Assembly (NCBI GenBank): GCA_019352875.1
Contig: JAAAFW010000006.1
Span: 575,743-639,742, forward strand
Reading direction: 5' to 3'
Origin: Pedobacter cryoconitis
Lineage (GTDB): Bacteria; Bacteroidota; Bacteroidia; Sphingobacteriales; Sphingobacteriaceae
Length of the DNA stretch: 64,000 bases
Shown: positions 25,273 through 34,234 of the stretch, piece by piece
How the letters are laid out: every line of letters starts with the position of its first letter
Numbering within the stretch: the stretch's first letter is position 1
Made by a program: the position numbers and the translations under genes
The notes under the pieces: generated by a model
What the model saw: only the letters and a program-made list of their open reading frames with translations
Databases searched by the model: none
Told to the model about the DNA's origin: nothing

Positions 25273-25456
25273 AGAGGTTTAAGCAGATGTTTGACAAGAT
25301 ACGACTCCCGGGGTATCAAAACAATTGGGAAAGAAAACACCTTTTCGATTTTGACCGTGGTCAACGTTTTTTTATGTATTTGCTGCAACTTTGAAACCAA
25401 GAACGTAATATATCTATGAAGACGATGCTTGCAGAATTGATAAAAAGTAAAACAGC

Positions 25457-26742
25457 GCAGTAATTACCATTCCGGGCTGTGATAAAAATCTGCCGGGTTC
25501 GATTATCGCAATGGGAAGACTGAATCGTCCGGGTATCATGCTATATGGAGGAGCAATCGCTCCCGGGCATTATCAGGGTGAAGATATTAACTTGGTTAGT
25601 ACTTTTGAGGCCTGGGGGCAAAAGGTAGCCGGAAATATCACTGAGGAAGATTTCAAGGGCATAATCCGTCAAGCTTGTCCGGGTGCTGGGGCATGTGGGG
25701 GTATGTATACAGCCAATACGATGGCAAGCGCCATAGAAGCTTTAGGTATGAGTCTGCCTTATTCGTCATCTAATCCTGCAGCCAGCTTAGATAAAAAAGA
25801 AGAATGCATCACCATTGGAAGAGCGATTAAACTTCTATTAGAAAAAGATATCAAGCCAAGGGATATTATGACCAGAAAAGCTTTTGAGAACGCGATTACC
25901 CTCATTATGGCTCTGGGTGGAAGTACAAATGCTGTACTTCATCTGATTGCGATGGCTAAGAGCGTTCAGGTACCACTTACACCGGACGACTTTCAATGGA
26001 TCAGCGATCGTGTGCCATTACTGGCAGATTTTAAACCAAGCGGTAAGTATCTGATGGAAGATTTGCACAAGCACGGTGGCGTTCCGGCAGTTATGAAATA
26101 TTTGCTGGGTAAAAAGATGTTGCATGGAGACTGCTTAACGGTTACCGGTAAAACCGTTGCTGAAAACCTGAGAGACCTTCCCGGGCTGGATTTCAACACA
26201 CAGAAGATCATTATGCCTTTGGAAACACCACTTAAGCCCAACGGACATTTACAGATATTATATGGCAATCTTGCACAACAAGGTAGCGTTGCTAAGATAA
26301 GCGGTAAGGAAGGTGAACGTTTCGAAGGACCGGCACGCGTTTTTGATAATGAAGAAGCCTTTAGTGAAGGCATCCTGGCGGGAAAGGTGAAAGCCGGGGA
26401 TGTGATTGTCATCCGGGGCTATTATCGGTGCAGGGCTTGGCAAGACCGTGGCGTTAATTACGGATGGCCGGTTCAGTGGGGGAACACATGGTTTCGTAGT
26501 CGGACATATTACACCGGAAGCTTTCGAAGGTGGATTGATTGCTTTAGTTGAAGACAATGACCAGATAGAGATTGATGCAGCAAATAATACGCTTAATCTT
26601 AAAGTATCTGAGGAAGTTATTTCATTGCGTCGCAGCAGGTGGGTGAAACCTGAGACGAAGGCTAAAAGCGGTATGCTATTCAAGTATGCAAGCTGTAAAA
26701 AGCGCCTCTGAAGGATGTGTCACTGATGAAGCTCATTCCTGA
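25457..26742 (+). pseudogene. ilvD: ilvD pseudogene (dihydroxy-acid dehydratase), multiply disrupted
   Basis: Clear dihydroxy-acid dehydratase sequence, but broken. Homology begins at 25457 with '[17 protein letters not shown]', preceded by an in-frame stop at 25448-25450, so the usual ~120 N-terminal residues are missing. The middle is intact ('[17 protein letters not shown]', 'CPGAGACGG'). Near 26418, after '[10 protein letters not shown]', roughly 20 codons of the conserved 'GPKGGPGMRE' loop are gone and the frame shifts. The frame then resumes as '[20 protein letters not shown]'. A third lesion near 26690 shifts the end, which otherwise reads '[16 protein letters not shown]' to the stop at 26740-26742. 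A functional copy must lie elsewhere if the strain makes branched-chain amino acids. Confidence 0.9.
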
Positions 26743-26754
26743 TTTATTAATTTA

Positions 26755-27681
26755 TTATTTGCGCGGTGGGATGATTGAAATCGATTGAGGTTCCGCCTTT
26801 TTGAAGGTGCTGATAATCAGTCCGGAAAGGATTAGTATACCGCCCACGATCTTAACAGAATCGATTTGGTCCTGCATAAAAATAACTGCAATTACTACGC
26901 CGGTTAGGATATCCAGATTTAGAAAATTACCTACCGTTGTTGCCGTCAATATTTCTAATGCCCTATTATATAACAGGTAACAGAAACCCGAAGAGATGGC
27001 ACCAAGATAAATTAAAGACCACCAGATATTTTTCCCGATTTCAATCTGATTTTCCAGGTGTATAAACTCATAGATTGAAATTGGAATTAATAAAACTGTT
27101 CCTATGCACCCACTCCAGAATGTAATTTTCAGTGGGTGCAAGTGGTTGAGTTTACGGGAAATCAAAGTATAAGTTGTCCAGCATAAAACAGCAACCATCA
27201 TTAGAAGGTTACCAGCCAAACTATCTTTCTCGCCAGTGTTGTTTGTTATCAGGCCAACCAGTATCACGCCGACCAGAGACATTCCGATCCCGGTAATTTG
27301 TATACCCGTCAGTTTTTCTTTCAGGAAAACGACCCCCAAAAGTGCGATGCAAACGGGAATGAACCCCTGGATCAGCGCCCCGCTTGAAGCAGAAGTATAC
27401 ATTAGTGAATAGTTGAAAAAGATATAGTAACCAGTAATACCACTTAATCCCATTAAAAATAACCACCTGATATCACCAGACCTGAATTTTTGGGCTTTTT
27501 GCCGTTTGCTGTCAAACAAATAAAATGGCATAAGACATAGAGAGGCAATAACAAAACGCACAAGAGCAAAGCAAGCTGGTGGTAAAATATTCACTATAGA
27601 TTTAGTAACCGTATAAGAGCTGCCCCATACGAGCATTGTAAAAATTAATAAGATTATTGCGTACGTCTTTTTATTTCTCAT
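26755..27681 (-). CDS. EamA/DMT family transporter
   Basis: 308 residues with ten transmembrane helices in two EamA repeats (about 5-145 and 155-295). Typical features are 'MLVWGSSYTVTKSI' in helix 1, 'ALVRFVIASLCLMP', and 'GFIPVCIALLGVVFLKEKLT' with the family L-x-E-x-L/x pattern, mirrored by 'TGVVIAVIFMQDQI' in the second repeat. Members export amino acids or other metabolites at the inner membrane. It ends 12 bp beyond the ilvD remnant and transcribes toward it. The substrate cannot be predicted. Confidence 0.9.
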   Translation of the reverse strand: MRNKKTYAIILLIFTMLVWGSSYTVTKSIVNILPPACFALVRFVIASLCLMPFYLFDSKRQKAQKFRSGDIRWLFLMGLSGITGYYIFFNYSLMYTSASSGALIQGFIPVCIALLGVVFLKEKLTGIQITGIGMSLVGVILVGLITNNTGEKDSLAGNLLMMVAVLCWTTYTLISRKLNHLHPLKITFWSGCIGTVLLIPISIYEFIHLENQIEIGKNIWWSLIYLGAISSGFCYLLYNRALEILTATTVGNFLNLDILTGVVIAVIFMQDQIDSVKIVGGILILSGLIISTFKKAEPQSISIIPPRK

Positions 27682-28051
27682 ATCATCATTTTTCAGAATT
27701 TATCATATAATTTCCTGATGATTAGATGGCCTCATCATCAGTCGCTGATATGTTACTACTTCCTCCAGAACAAAAAATAGTGACAGTTGTTCAATGTGTT
27801 TTTTGAGATAACTGCTCTCTTATAGAAACTACTGGCCGGCAAACTGTGTGGTAAGACAAGGTATAGTCGGGGCTTGTGCTTGTCTTGGTCGGGCTTTGCT
27901 CTTGGTTGGCCTAATTTTTTAGGGGGTTGGACCAACGATAGCCTATCGTTGGCCTAATTTATCTCACATTAGGTGCTTCGATGAATGAAGAAGAGTGTTG
28001 AAATACGATTTGAATAAAACTAAGACTGCTATATGAGCGGAATACGGTGGT
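27682..28051. other. intergenic region with GT-rich repeats and palindrome, no gene
   Basis: 370 bp between the EamA transporter start and the MgtC stop. The right half (about 27840-27975) is GT-rich on the plus strand. It contains a 13-bp direct repeat GTTGGCCTAATTT at 27905-27917 and 27948-27960. Between the copies lies the palindrome CCAACGATAG-C-CTATCGTTGG (27931-27951). A 26-codon frame from 27726 is not recognisable. No RNA family was identified. Confidence 0.5.
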
Positions 28052-28744
28052 TCACATCCGGGTAGTGATCTCATTGATACCGTTGGTGGTTTTCAGTTCA
28101 TCAATTGCCAGCAATATTTTAGAGATTGAAGATTTAGTATCAAATGTGAGCGTTAGCTCATCCAGTGTATTTTCATTACTGGAATGGATTAATACTTCGT
28201 TAGCGACCAATTCATTTTTAATCATAATATTGTCAATCTGTGCGAGACCTATTAATTTCGAATTGTAAGATATCATCATTGTTCTCCCCTTAAGATTTTT
28301 TAGAAATCTTCTCTCAAACGGTTTGATAACAGCCAGTATGACAAATATGATTCCTGTTGCAACAACAGCTGCAAGGTATAAACCGCCGCCTACCGCTAAT
28401 CCAACGCCAGCAACACTCCATAATCCGGCAGCTGTAGTGAGTCCGCGTATAATCTGAGGACGGAGAAAAAGGATTGTTCCGGCACCCAGAAATCCTATAC
28501 CACTAATTACCTGGGCTGCAATTCTTGAAGGATCAAGTGTAACTGAAGGTTGTCCGAGAACATCCTTAAAACCAAATGCGGACACAATCATCATTAACGA
28601 AGAACCAACGCAGACAAGCATATGTGTTCTCAATCCTGCAACACCATCTTTTCTTTCTCTGTCCCAACCAATAAGGCCACCTAAAATTGCAGCCACAAAT
28701 AGTCTGATTACTAATTCTTCATTGTTTAAGCTATAGTTATTCAT
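28052..28744 (-). CDS. MgtC/SapB family membrane protein
   Basis: 230 residues. The N-terminal membrane part has 'LFVAAILGGLIGWDRERKD' (the G-x-E-R signature of MgtC/SapB), 'GLRTHMLVCVGSSLMMIVS', 'GIGFLGAGTILF', and 'GLTTAAGLWSVAGVGLAVG'. A ~75-residue soluble C-terminal domain follows (about 150-230), as in the longer members. MgtC proteins help growth at low magnesium and influence the membrane ATP synthase. Here neither a P-type Mg transporter nor an Mg riboswitch is nearby. The START-like gene ends its coding region 3 bp upstream, so the two form an operon. Confidence 0.93.
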   Translation of the reverse strand: MNNYSLNNEELVIRLFVAAILGGLIGWDRERKDGVAGLRTHMLVCVGSSLMMIVSAFGFKDVLGQPSVTLDPSRIAAQVISGIGFLGAGTILFLRPQIIRGLTTAAGLWSVAGVGLAVGGGLYLAAVVATGIIFVILAVIKPFERRFLKNLKGRTMMISYNSKLIGLAQIDNIMIKNELVANEVLIHSSNENTLDELTLTFDTKSSISKILLAIDELKTTNGINEITTRM

Positions 28745-28747
28745 TCT

Positions 28748-29242
28748 TTAGTTGTTGATCATAGGTTGCAAATTCTCGTCTTTATTTCTGAGGTCCAGCC
28801 CATGCTCATAAACAGATTTTAGGTTAACCAGATAGAATGCCCAGCCACTCGCACAACCAAGCCTGATAAACTGCTTGGAATGTTCATCCAAGGGTATATT
28901 GTATTGCTTTAGCTCTATAATCGTATACCCATCTTTCTCCGTCAGTTTCACGTCGACCAGACATTCTCCTTCAAAGCTGAATTGAAAAAAATCTTTGCCA
29001 TTTGCTTTTTTGATGCTCCCAGGCATGGGATCTTTATATAAATACCAAAACCAATTGTAAGTGCAGCCAGCATAAACGTTTATATTCGGATCTAATACTG
29101 TCTTTGTACTATCAGCAAAGGTTACTTTTTCTAAAAACCACTGTTCTAATTCATGAGCCTTGGTCCATGCATTATAAATGTCAGTTAAGGGAGCCTTAAT
29201 GGCTATCTTTTTAGTAAACGAAGTCCAATCAAAATTTTCCAT
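28748..29242 (-). CDS. SRPBCC (AHSA1/START-like) domain protein
   Basis: 164 residues, soluble. It begins 'FDWTSFTKKIAIKAPLTDIY' and 'AWTKAHELEQWFLEKVTF', the helix-grip start of AHSA1-type SRPBCC domains. It continues with 'GCTYNWFWYLYKDPMPG', 'DFFQFSFEGECLVDVKL' and the long C-terminal helix 'RLGCASGWAFYLVNLKSVYE', where family members have GW-x-x-x-L-x-x-L-K. The fold binds hydrophobic ligands in a deep cavity; the ligand is unknown. It is co-directional with MgtC, 3 bp apart, so it is probably the first gene of a two-gene operon. Confidence 0.88.
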   Translation of the reverse strand: MENFDWTSFTKKIAIKAPLTDIYNAWTKAHELEQWFLEKVTFADSTKTVLDPNINVYAGCTYNWFWYLYKDPMPGSIKKANGKDFFQFSFEGECLVDVKLTEKDGYTIIELKQYNIPLDEHSKQFIRLGCASGWAFYLVNLKSVYEHGLDLRNKDENLQPMINN

Positions 29243-29570
29243 AAATGAACAATAAGTTGTGACGAGCGAGAATCTCCTGTATCAGAAATAATAACCTAAT
29301 TTAAGATAATTGCTGACTTTAAACTAGTGGTCGTTTTCCCGACCACGTATTATCGAATACGGTCATGTAATAAAATATTAGAAGAAGCTGCGAACGACAA
29401 CCTCAATTTTGACGACGCAGTCCGGAAGCCAGACATAGCGGGCATGTTATTCAGGTTAATGACAATGTCTTGCTAACGAATGAAATAATCAGACATTTAA
29501 AATAAAAAACACCACAATAGCGTAACGATGACGGGAACTATTAATCAGTAGCAAAATCATATATTTAAGC
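29243..29570. other. divergent intergenic region, no gene seen
   Basis: 328 bp between the START-like gene and the histidine phosphatase gene. It holds a 7-bp perfect hairpin GTGGTCG/CGACCAC (29327-29346, loop TTTTCC). Some short frames of about 20-30 codons in the right half are not recognisable. Divergent promoters are expected here but no element is convincing. Confidence 0.5.
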
Positions 29571-30086
29571 ATGTTAACCAGAAAAAAACTTCTCCTGCTT
29601 TTAGTACTGATCTGCTGTCTCGCTAACGCCGTACTTGCTCAAAGGACGGATATCTGGATTGTTCGGCATGGTGAGAAAGACAAGTCTGATCCAGAAGATC
29701 CTAACCCAGCTTTATCAACTGAAGGAAGAACCCGTGCAGAGGAGCTTGCTATTCATTTAAAAGGAGTTAAATTCAATATTGCTTTCAGTACGCCATTTAA
29801 AAGAACGCACCAGATATTGGAACCATTGGTGAAAAAGAATAAGATTGATATAAAAGATTACCGGAATATAGAAGTACTGGCTAATGATATTATCAAAGAT
29901 TATACAGGAAAAACAATTGTTATTGCGGGACACTCCAATACTATACTGGAAATTATTGAAGCTTTTGGTCTTAAACGTCCCATTGAAGTAGTAACCGAAA
30001 AGGACTATAATTACCTTTTTCATGTAATCATAAATGGTGATCAAAGGAAAGTCGAAATTGATACATACGGTGAAAAGTCTGGTTAG
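29571..30086 (+). CDS. exported histidine phosphatase family protein (SixA-like)
   Basis: 171 residues with a signal peptide ending 'ANAVLAQ'. The histidine phosphatase signature 'IWIVRHGEKDKSD' (RHG, with the phospho-acceptor His) lies right after cleavage. Also present are 'ALSTEGRTRAEELAIHLK', 'AFSTPFKRTHQI' (the conserved second Arg) and 'IVIAGHSNTILEIIEAFG' with the second catalytic His. Its length and RHGE pattern fit the small SixA-like branch, except that it is exported. It probably removes phosphate from small molecules in the periplasm. It converges with the CsgG-like gene 19 bp downstream. Confidence 0.9.
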   Translation: MLTRKKLLLLLVLICCLANAVLAQRTDIWIVRHGEKDKSDPEDPNPALSTEGRTRAEELAIHLKGVKFNIAFSTPFKRTHQILEPLVKKNKIDIKDYRNIEVLANDIIKDYTGKTIVIAGHSNTILEIIEAFGLKRPIEVVTEKDYNYLFHVIINGDQRKVEIDTYGEKSG

Positions 30087-30105
30087 GCTAATCCCGGTAA
30101 ACCTG

Positions 30106-30954
30106 CTATTTCCGGTACAATGGTGATCTTTTGAGCAAGTATTCGAGAGGGCTGCTGTAAGAACCATCTGTATTTGTAAAGAACGCTTTGTGACTTTGAT
30201 TGTAAATGCTGGCATTATTGTCCATATAGATATGCAGACCTACACTTATTTCGTATCGCTGTTCTGCACTCGAGTAACTGGAATTCGAACCCGATACGCC
30301 TTTCACTTTACTGTCTCCGTCTCTTTTTATTTTTGCATCAGAACTGCCGCTGGAATAACTCGTCTGTGCACCTTTAGTTTGCAAGACCGTACCGTCAATG
30401 ACATATTCTACGCCGAGAATATCACAGACCTCTTTCATGGTAAAACCCATTATCTTGTCTTTGGTTACACCTGCCTGAATTAACTTCGCGTTGGTTGTCC
30501 TTGTATCGAGTATAGTATAACCTGCAGAATGTTTTGACAGAAAAGCAAAAGTATCATCCTGAGCTTTGTATCCGACCTGATCTGCACCTGGTTGATTATC
30601 TATTAAATAGGTGAATGGCAAAATAGCAATTTTATTATGGTGCTCCGCAGGAGTCGCAGACATCGACACCTGATCTGATTTCCTGTCTTCTGCAGATGAG
30701 TTTGACGGACCAAAGACCTCAACTCTTCCACTTGAATGGGTTATCTTTAAGATGTCAGATTTCTTGATAGTGTATTCCAGGGTTTCACCGGTATAAATAA
30801 AGGTGACATCGGAATCGGTTATTTTAGTGACCTTTCCTTTTAACTCTTCTCCACTGGTCTTTTGGATAATATCCTGATTGTTTACTGGCCGGTTCTGCGC
30901 AAAAATGCTGACAGATAACAATGTTGTGAAAATGAACAGGTATATTGTTTTCAT
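30106..30954 (-). CDS. exported CsgG-like protein
   Basis: 282 residues with a signal peptide (MKTIYLFIFTTLLSVSIFAQ). The first module (about 25-80) reads like the small SH3-like domain that often precedes these proteins ('QKTSGEELKGKVTKITDSDV' with 'YTIKKSDILKITHSSG'). The second (about 108-282) resembles the CsgG/curli-assembly fold: 'KIAILPFTYLID', 'FLSKHSAGYTILDTRTTN', and 'VCDILGVEYVIDGTVLQTKG'. It then has a Ser/Gly/Lys-rich insert at about 195-235. There is no lipobox, unlike CsgG itself. It may be a periplasmic protein from the CsgG-fold family without secretion function. It is divergent from the MscS gene. Confidence 0.65.
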   Translation of the reverse strand: MKTIYLFIFTTLLSVSIFAQNRPVNNQDIIQKTSGEELKGKVTKITDSDVTFIYTGETLEYTIKKSDILKITHSSGRVEVFGPSNSSAEDRKSDQVSMSATPAEHHNKIAILPFTYLIDNQPGADQVGYKAQDDTFAFLSKHSAGYTILDTRTTNAKLIQAGVTKDKIMGFTMKEVCDILGVEYVIDGTVLQTKGAQTSYSSGSSDAKIKRDGDSKVKGVSGSNSSYSSAEQRYEISVGLHIYMDNNASIYNQSHKAFFTNTDGSYSSPLEYLLKRSPLYRK

Positions 30955-31016
30955 AACAGGTTTATTATAATTCTAATATAATCATTTTTAATTTAATTTG
31001 TCAACCTGGAAACCTG

Positions 31017-33518
31017 ATGAATACCGCTGATATGCCCCTGAAAAAAATAAACTCCCTTTTATTATTTAGCATATACTTTCTGTATAGCATTTCAGGATAT
31101 GCGCAAAATAACGATGGAAAAGTAAAAACTGTCGGTAAAGACAGTCTGAAGATCAATTTTGTTGAGAAAATGCAGGCCTTTGCAAAAAAATCTTCCAAGA
31201 AAAGTTCTGACGAATTTGATGCAGATAAGGCATCGGTTATGCAAATCAAGACTTTCGACGAGTTAAGCCGTACGATGCAGAAGGCTAATATCTATCTCAA
31301 AAGTAAACTGGATACAGCCGGAACAAAAACCGTCCTTTATGAGACTGACAAGTATTTCGTTGTTGCCGGCGATGGTGTTTTTACCAACAAAGGTACAGCG
31401 CAGACTTTTCGGAATTTAACTGCGACATCAAAAATCCTCTCCCAGTTATTGGATAAAGCTAATACAAAGAAGACTGGTTTAGAGCTCAGACAGCATGAAA
31501 TAAATAGTTTCCGCTATCAGCTGGATTCATTATTAAGTGTTCCGGCATTATTTAAGTTTCCTACCGATTCCGTCACATTAATGAAATACCTGCAGAAAAT
31601 AGAGGTTATTGCTTATGAAACGAGTCCGGTTGATAGCGCGCTAAGAAAGGCTGGAAACAATATTCAGACTTTACTTAATAAAGTTAACCTGACTGCTTTT
31701 AAGTTACAAAGTAGTTTGGAAGAAATTGAGCTGTATCAGAAAGAGATGGCTGGAGATACTTTTAAAAGAGAATTCAATAATATATGGGGTTCGGATAATT
31801 TCTACCGCCCTTTTAGGGAGATACTGGATTTCTCTATTACCAAAGGGTTACTGACTCTTAGTTTTTATGCAGAAAATAACATAGGGAAACTCGTGGTACT
31901 TGTATTACTTACGATTACTTCATTTATCTATCTGCGCTCTCTAAAAAGTATCTATATTGAAGGGAAACTTTTGAAAACTGATTTTGAAGGACAGTTGGTA
32001 ATCCGGTACCCATTCTTATCTGCAATATTACTGGTTTTAAGCTTGTTTCAATTCTTTTTCCTATCACCGCCATTCATTCTAAACGTAATTCTCTGGTCGG
32101 TCTCTGTTATTTCTCTGACTATTATTTTTAAGGGTTATGTAAGTCAGTATTGGATGCGTGTCTGGTTAATTATGGTAATCTTTTTTGTACTGGCCTGTAT
32201 GGGTAATCTGGTGTTGCAAGCATCCAGAATCGAAAGGTGGCTAATGCTTTTGCTTTCAATTTCAGGAGTGGCTGGAGGGATAGTTATTTTGCTGAAAGGG
32301 CATCGGAACGAATTGCGGGAAAAATGGATCATCTGGTCAATCGTTTTTATGGTATTCCTTGAACTGGCATCTACAGTAGCAAATATATTTGGACGGTATA
32401 ATTTCGGGAAAATGCTTGTTATAAGCGGTTTCCTAAATGTTGTGATTGCTATTCTTTTTCTATGGACAGTTCGCCTGATTAATGAAGGATTATTTTTGGC
32501 TTTTAACGTGTATTCAGGAACTGACAGGAAGCTCTTCTATCTCAATTTTGAAAGAGTAGGGAAGAAGGCACCGGCATTGTTTTATATATTACTTATTGTA
32601 GGCTGGATTGTGTTATTTGGCCGTAATTTCCCTGTATTTGATTACTTGTCGAAACCTCTTCTACTCTTTTTTAGTGAGGAAAGGACTCTCGGTAGCTATA
32701 CATTTACTATTAACAATATGCTTTTGTTTATCGTGATCATGGCCACCGCGGTTATCATATCCAGAGTAGTCTCTTTTTTTGCCACAGATAAACATATCAG
32801 GACCGGGAAAGATGGTAAAAACGAGAAACCAGGGATTGGTAGCTGGCTTTTACTGGTTCGTATTTCTATCCTGAGTACAGGACTTTTTTTAGCTGTTGCG
32901 GCATCAGGTATTCCGGTAGATAGGATAACGATCGTTTTAGGTGCGCTGGGAGTTGGTATTGGATTTGGATTACAAACTTTGGTTAATAATTTAGTCAGCG
33001 GTCTTATCATTGCATTTGAAAAACCAGTTAACGTGGGTGATATTGTAGATGTCGATGGTCAGGGCGGGCAAATGAAATCTATTGGATTTCGAAGCAGCGT
33101 AATTTCTACCTGGGATGGCGCCGATGTCATTATGCCTAATGGCGATTTGCTAAATGCACATTTAGTCAATTGGTCATTGGGTGGGAATCGTAAACGGGAA
33201 TCCATACTTATTGGAATTGCTTATGATTCAGATTTGGAGAAATGCCGTAAGATATTAACTGAGATTCTGGATAATGAACCACGAATTACGAAAAATCCAG
33301 GGTCAGTTGTACAATATGAACAGTTTAATACCAGTTCAATTGATATGAAGATCTTCTTCTGGACGAAACATATGGGAGATAATTCCGGCACAAAAAGCGA
33401 CATGATTATGAAAATTGTCGCGGCCTTTAAAATGAACGGTATTGAAATCTCGGTTCCCAGGCAGGAGATTTATCTCCGTCATAAGGGTAATCAGGGTAAT
33501 AGCATTCGTGATTTGTAG
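31017..33518 (+). CDS. large MscS family mechanosensitive channel
   Basis: 833 residues; ATG 31017 is used, with ATG 31032 a good alternative that gives a tighter signal peptide ('LYSISGYAQ'). A long periplasmic helical domain (about 30-275, coiled-coil rich) is followed by about nine to ten membrane helices (280-640). The MscS core has the pore helix 'VLGALGVGIGFGLQTLVNN' (about 641-659), then 'GLIIAFEKPVNVGDIVDVDG', 'GFRSSVISTWDGADVIMPNG' and the cytoplasmic vestibule. The layout resembles MscK/MscM-type channels, which open under osmotic downshock. It is divergent from the CsgG-like gene. Confidence 0.93.
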   Translation: MNTADMPLKKINSLLLFSIYFLYSISGYAQNNDGKVKTVGKDSLKINFVEKMQAFAKKSSKKSSDEFDADKASVMQIKTFDELSRTMQKANIYLKSKLDTAGTKTVLYETDKYFVVAGDGVFTNKGTAQTFRNLTATSKILSQLLDKANTKKTGLELRQHEINSFRYQLDSLLSVPALFKFPTDSVTLMKYLQKIEVIAYETSPVDSALRKAGNNIQTLLNKVNLTAFKLQSSLEEIELYQKEMAGDTFKREFNNIWGSDNFYRPFREILDFSITKGLLTLSFYAENNIGKLVVLVLLTITSFIYLRSLKSIYIEGKLLKTDFEGQLVIRYPFLSAILLVLSLFQFFFLSPPFILNVILWSVSVISLTIIFKGYVSQYWMRVWLIMVIFFVLACMGNLVLQASRIERWLMLLLSISGVAGGIVILLKGHRNELREKWIIWSIVFMVFLELASTVANIFGRYNFGKMLVISGFLNVVIAILFLWTVRLINEGLFLAFNVYSGTDRKLFYLNFERVGKKAPALFYILLIVGWIVLFGRNFPVFDYLSKPLLLFFSEERTLGSYTFTINNMLLFIVIMATAVIISRVVSFFATDKHIRTGKDGKNEKPGIGSWLLLVRISILSTGLFLAVAASGIPVDRITIVLGALGVGIGFGLQTLVNNLVSGLIIAFEKPVNVGDIVDVDGQGGQMKSIGFRSSVISTWDGADVIMPNGDLLNAHLVNWSLGGNRKRESILIGIAYDSDLEKCRKILTEILDNEPRITKNPGSVVQYEQFNTSSIDMKIFFWTKHMGDNSGTKSDMIMKIVAAFKMNGIEISVPRQEIYLRHKGNQGNSIRDL

Positions 33519-33651
33519 TTTTTACTGGAGGCGATTAAGTGGTTGGGGAAATTTTCGGCCAGCTTCACGCGGTATGGCATTTCTAAAATGCTAAAAAGGA
33601 AATTCTATATCTTAACAGTCTTTTCATCTTTAAAAAATAACGCTAAAAAGT

Positions 33652-34212
33652 ATGCCAGATGAATTGGAAACATTTGAGGACATTAGATACTTGAACTCGG
33701 GTAATTCTAGGCAGAAGAGCGCTTTTGCTACATTACAGTCTTATGCTATTTTAGAAACTTTGAAAGCATTTGATCCTTTACTTGTTGGTACTGTACCGAT
33801 AGGCATTGATGTAGATGGAAGTGACCTTGATATCATCTGTAACTCGGGCAGGGCGGAAGGATTTCAGGAAATCCTAATAGAGAACTTCTCGAAATTTCGG
33901 TCATTTAAATTATACAATACCATTATTGGTGGTGCTTCCATTCTTATAGCCAGGTTTTACCTTAATAACTGGGAAATTGAGATTTTTGGTCAGGAACTGG
34001 CCACAAGGCAGCAAAATGGGTATCGTCATATGATTGCTGAATATATACTTCTGCTTGTTCATGGAACGGAACTGCGCGAAAAGGTAATTGCATTGAAGGA
34101 GGGAGGGATGAAGACCGAACCTGCCTTTGCTGCCGCACTTGATTTAAAAGGAGATCCTTATCTGGCATTATTGGAATTGAATTTATCTGATAAGGATACC
34201 AGTCAGTCGTAG
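33652..34212 (+). CDS. DUF4269 protein
   Basis: 186 residues, cytoplasmic. It shows the DUF4269 pattern: 'IRYLNSGNSRQKSAFATLQ', 'LVGTVPIGIDVDGSDLDIIC' and 'WEIEIFGQELATRQQNGYRH'. The 'GSDLDI' stretch together with the following 'EIEIFG' resembles the G-S-x-x-D-x-D core of nucleotidyltransferase folds, so a minimal nucleotidyltransferase is plausible. No partner toxin/antitoxin gene is adjacent. It is convergent with the AraC regulator of the polysaccharide locus, with a terminator in between. Confidence 0.88.
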   Translation: MPDELETFEDIRYLNSGNSRQKSAFATLQSYAILETLKAFDPLLVGTVPIGIDVDGSDLDIICNSGRAEGFQEILIENFSKFRSFKLYNTIIGGASILIARFYLNNWEIEIFGQELATRQQNGYRHMIAEYILLLVHGTELREKVIALKEGGMKTEPAFAAALDLKGDPYLALLELNLSDKDTSQS

Positions 34213-34234
34213 AGATTTTTAAATCTCATTTTTT
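34212..34234 (+). terminator. terminator between DUF4269 and AraC genes
   Basis: GAGATT-TTTA-AATCTC forms a hairpin that starts at the last base of the DUF4269 stop codon and runs into ATTTTTT. The right arm touches the stop of the opposite AraC gene. Confidence 0.55.

Noticed and set aside
25511..26551. An apparently complete 346-residue dihydroxy-acid dehydratase
   Set aside because: The ATG at 25511 is an internal Met of the conserved family sequence; codons upstream still match the family, and the last ~45 residues are out of frame. It is part of a pseudogene.
27726..27806. A 26-codon frame with protein-like composition
   Set aside because: Too short and without a recognisable family; noted inside the intergenic entry only.
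28052..28744. A magnesium-sensing leader or riboswitch upstream of the MgtC operon
   Set aside because: The MgtC gene is second in its operon, and the 328-bp gap before the first gene shows no recognisable riboswitch core.
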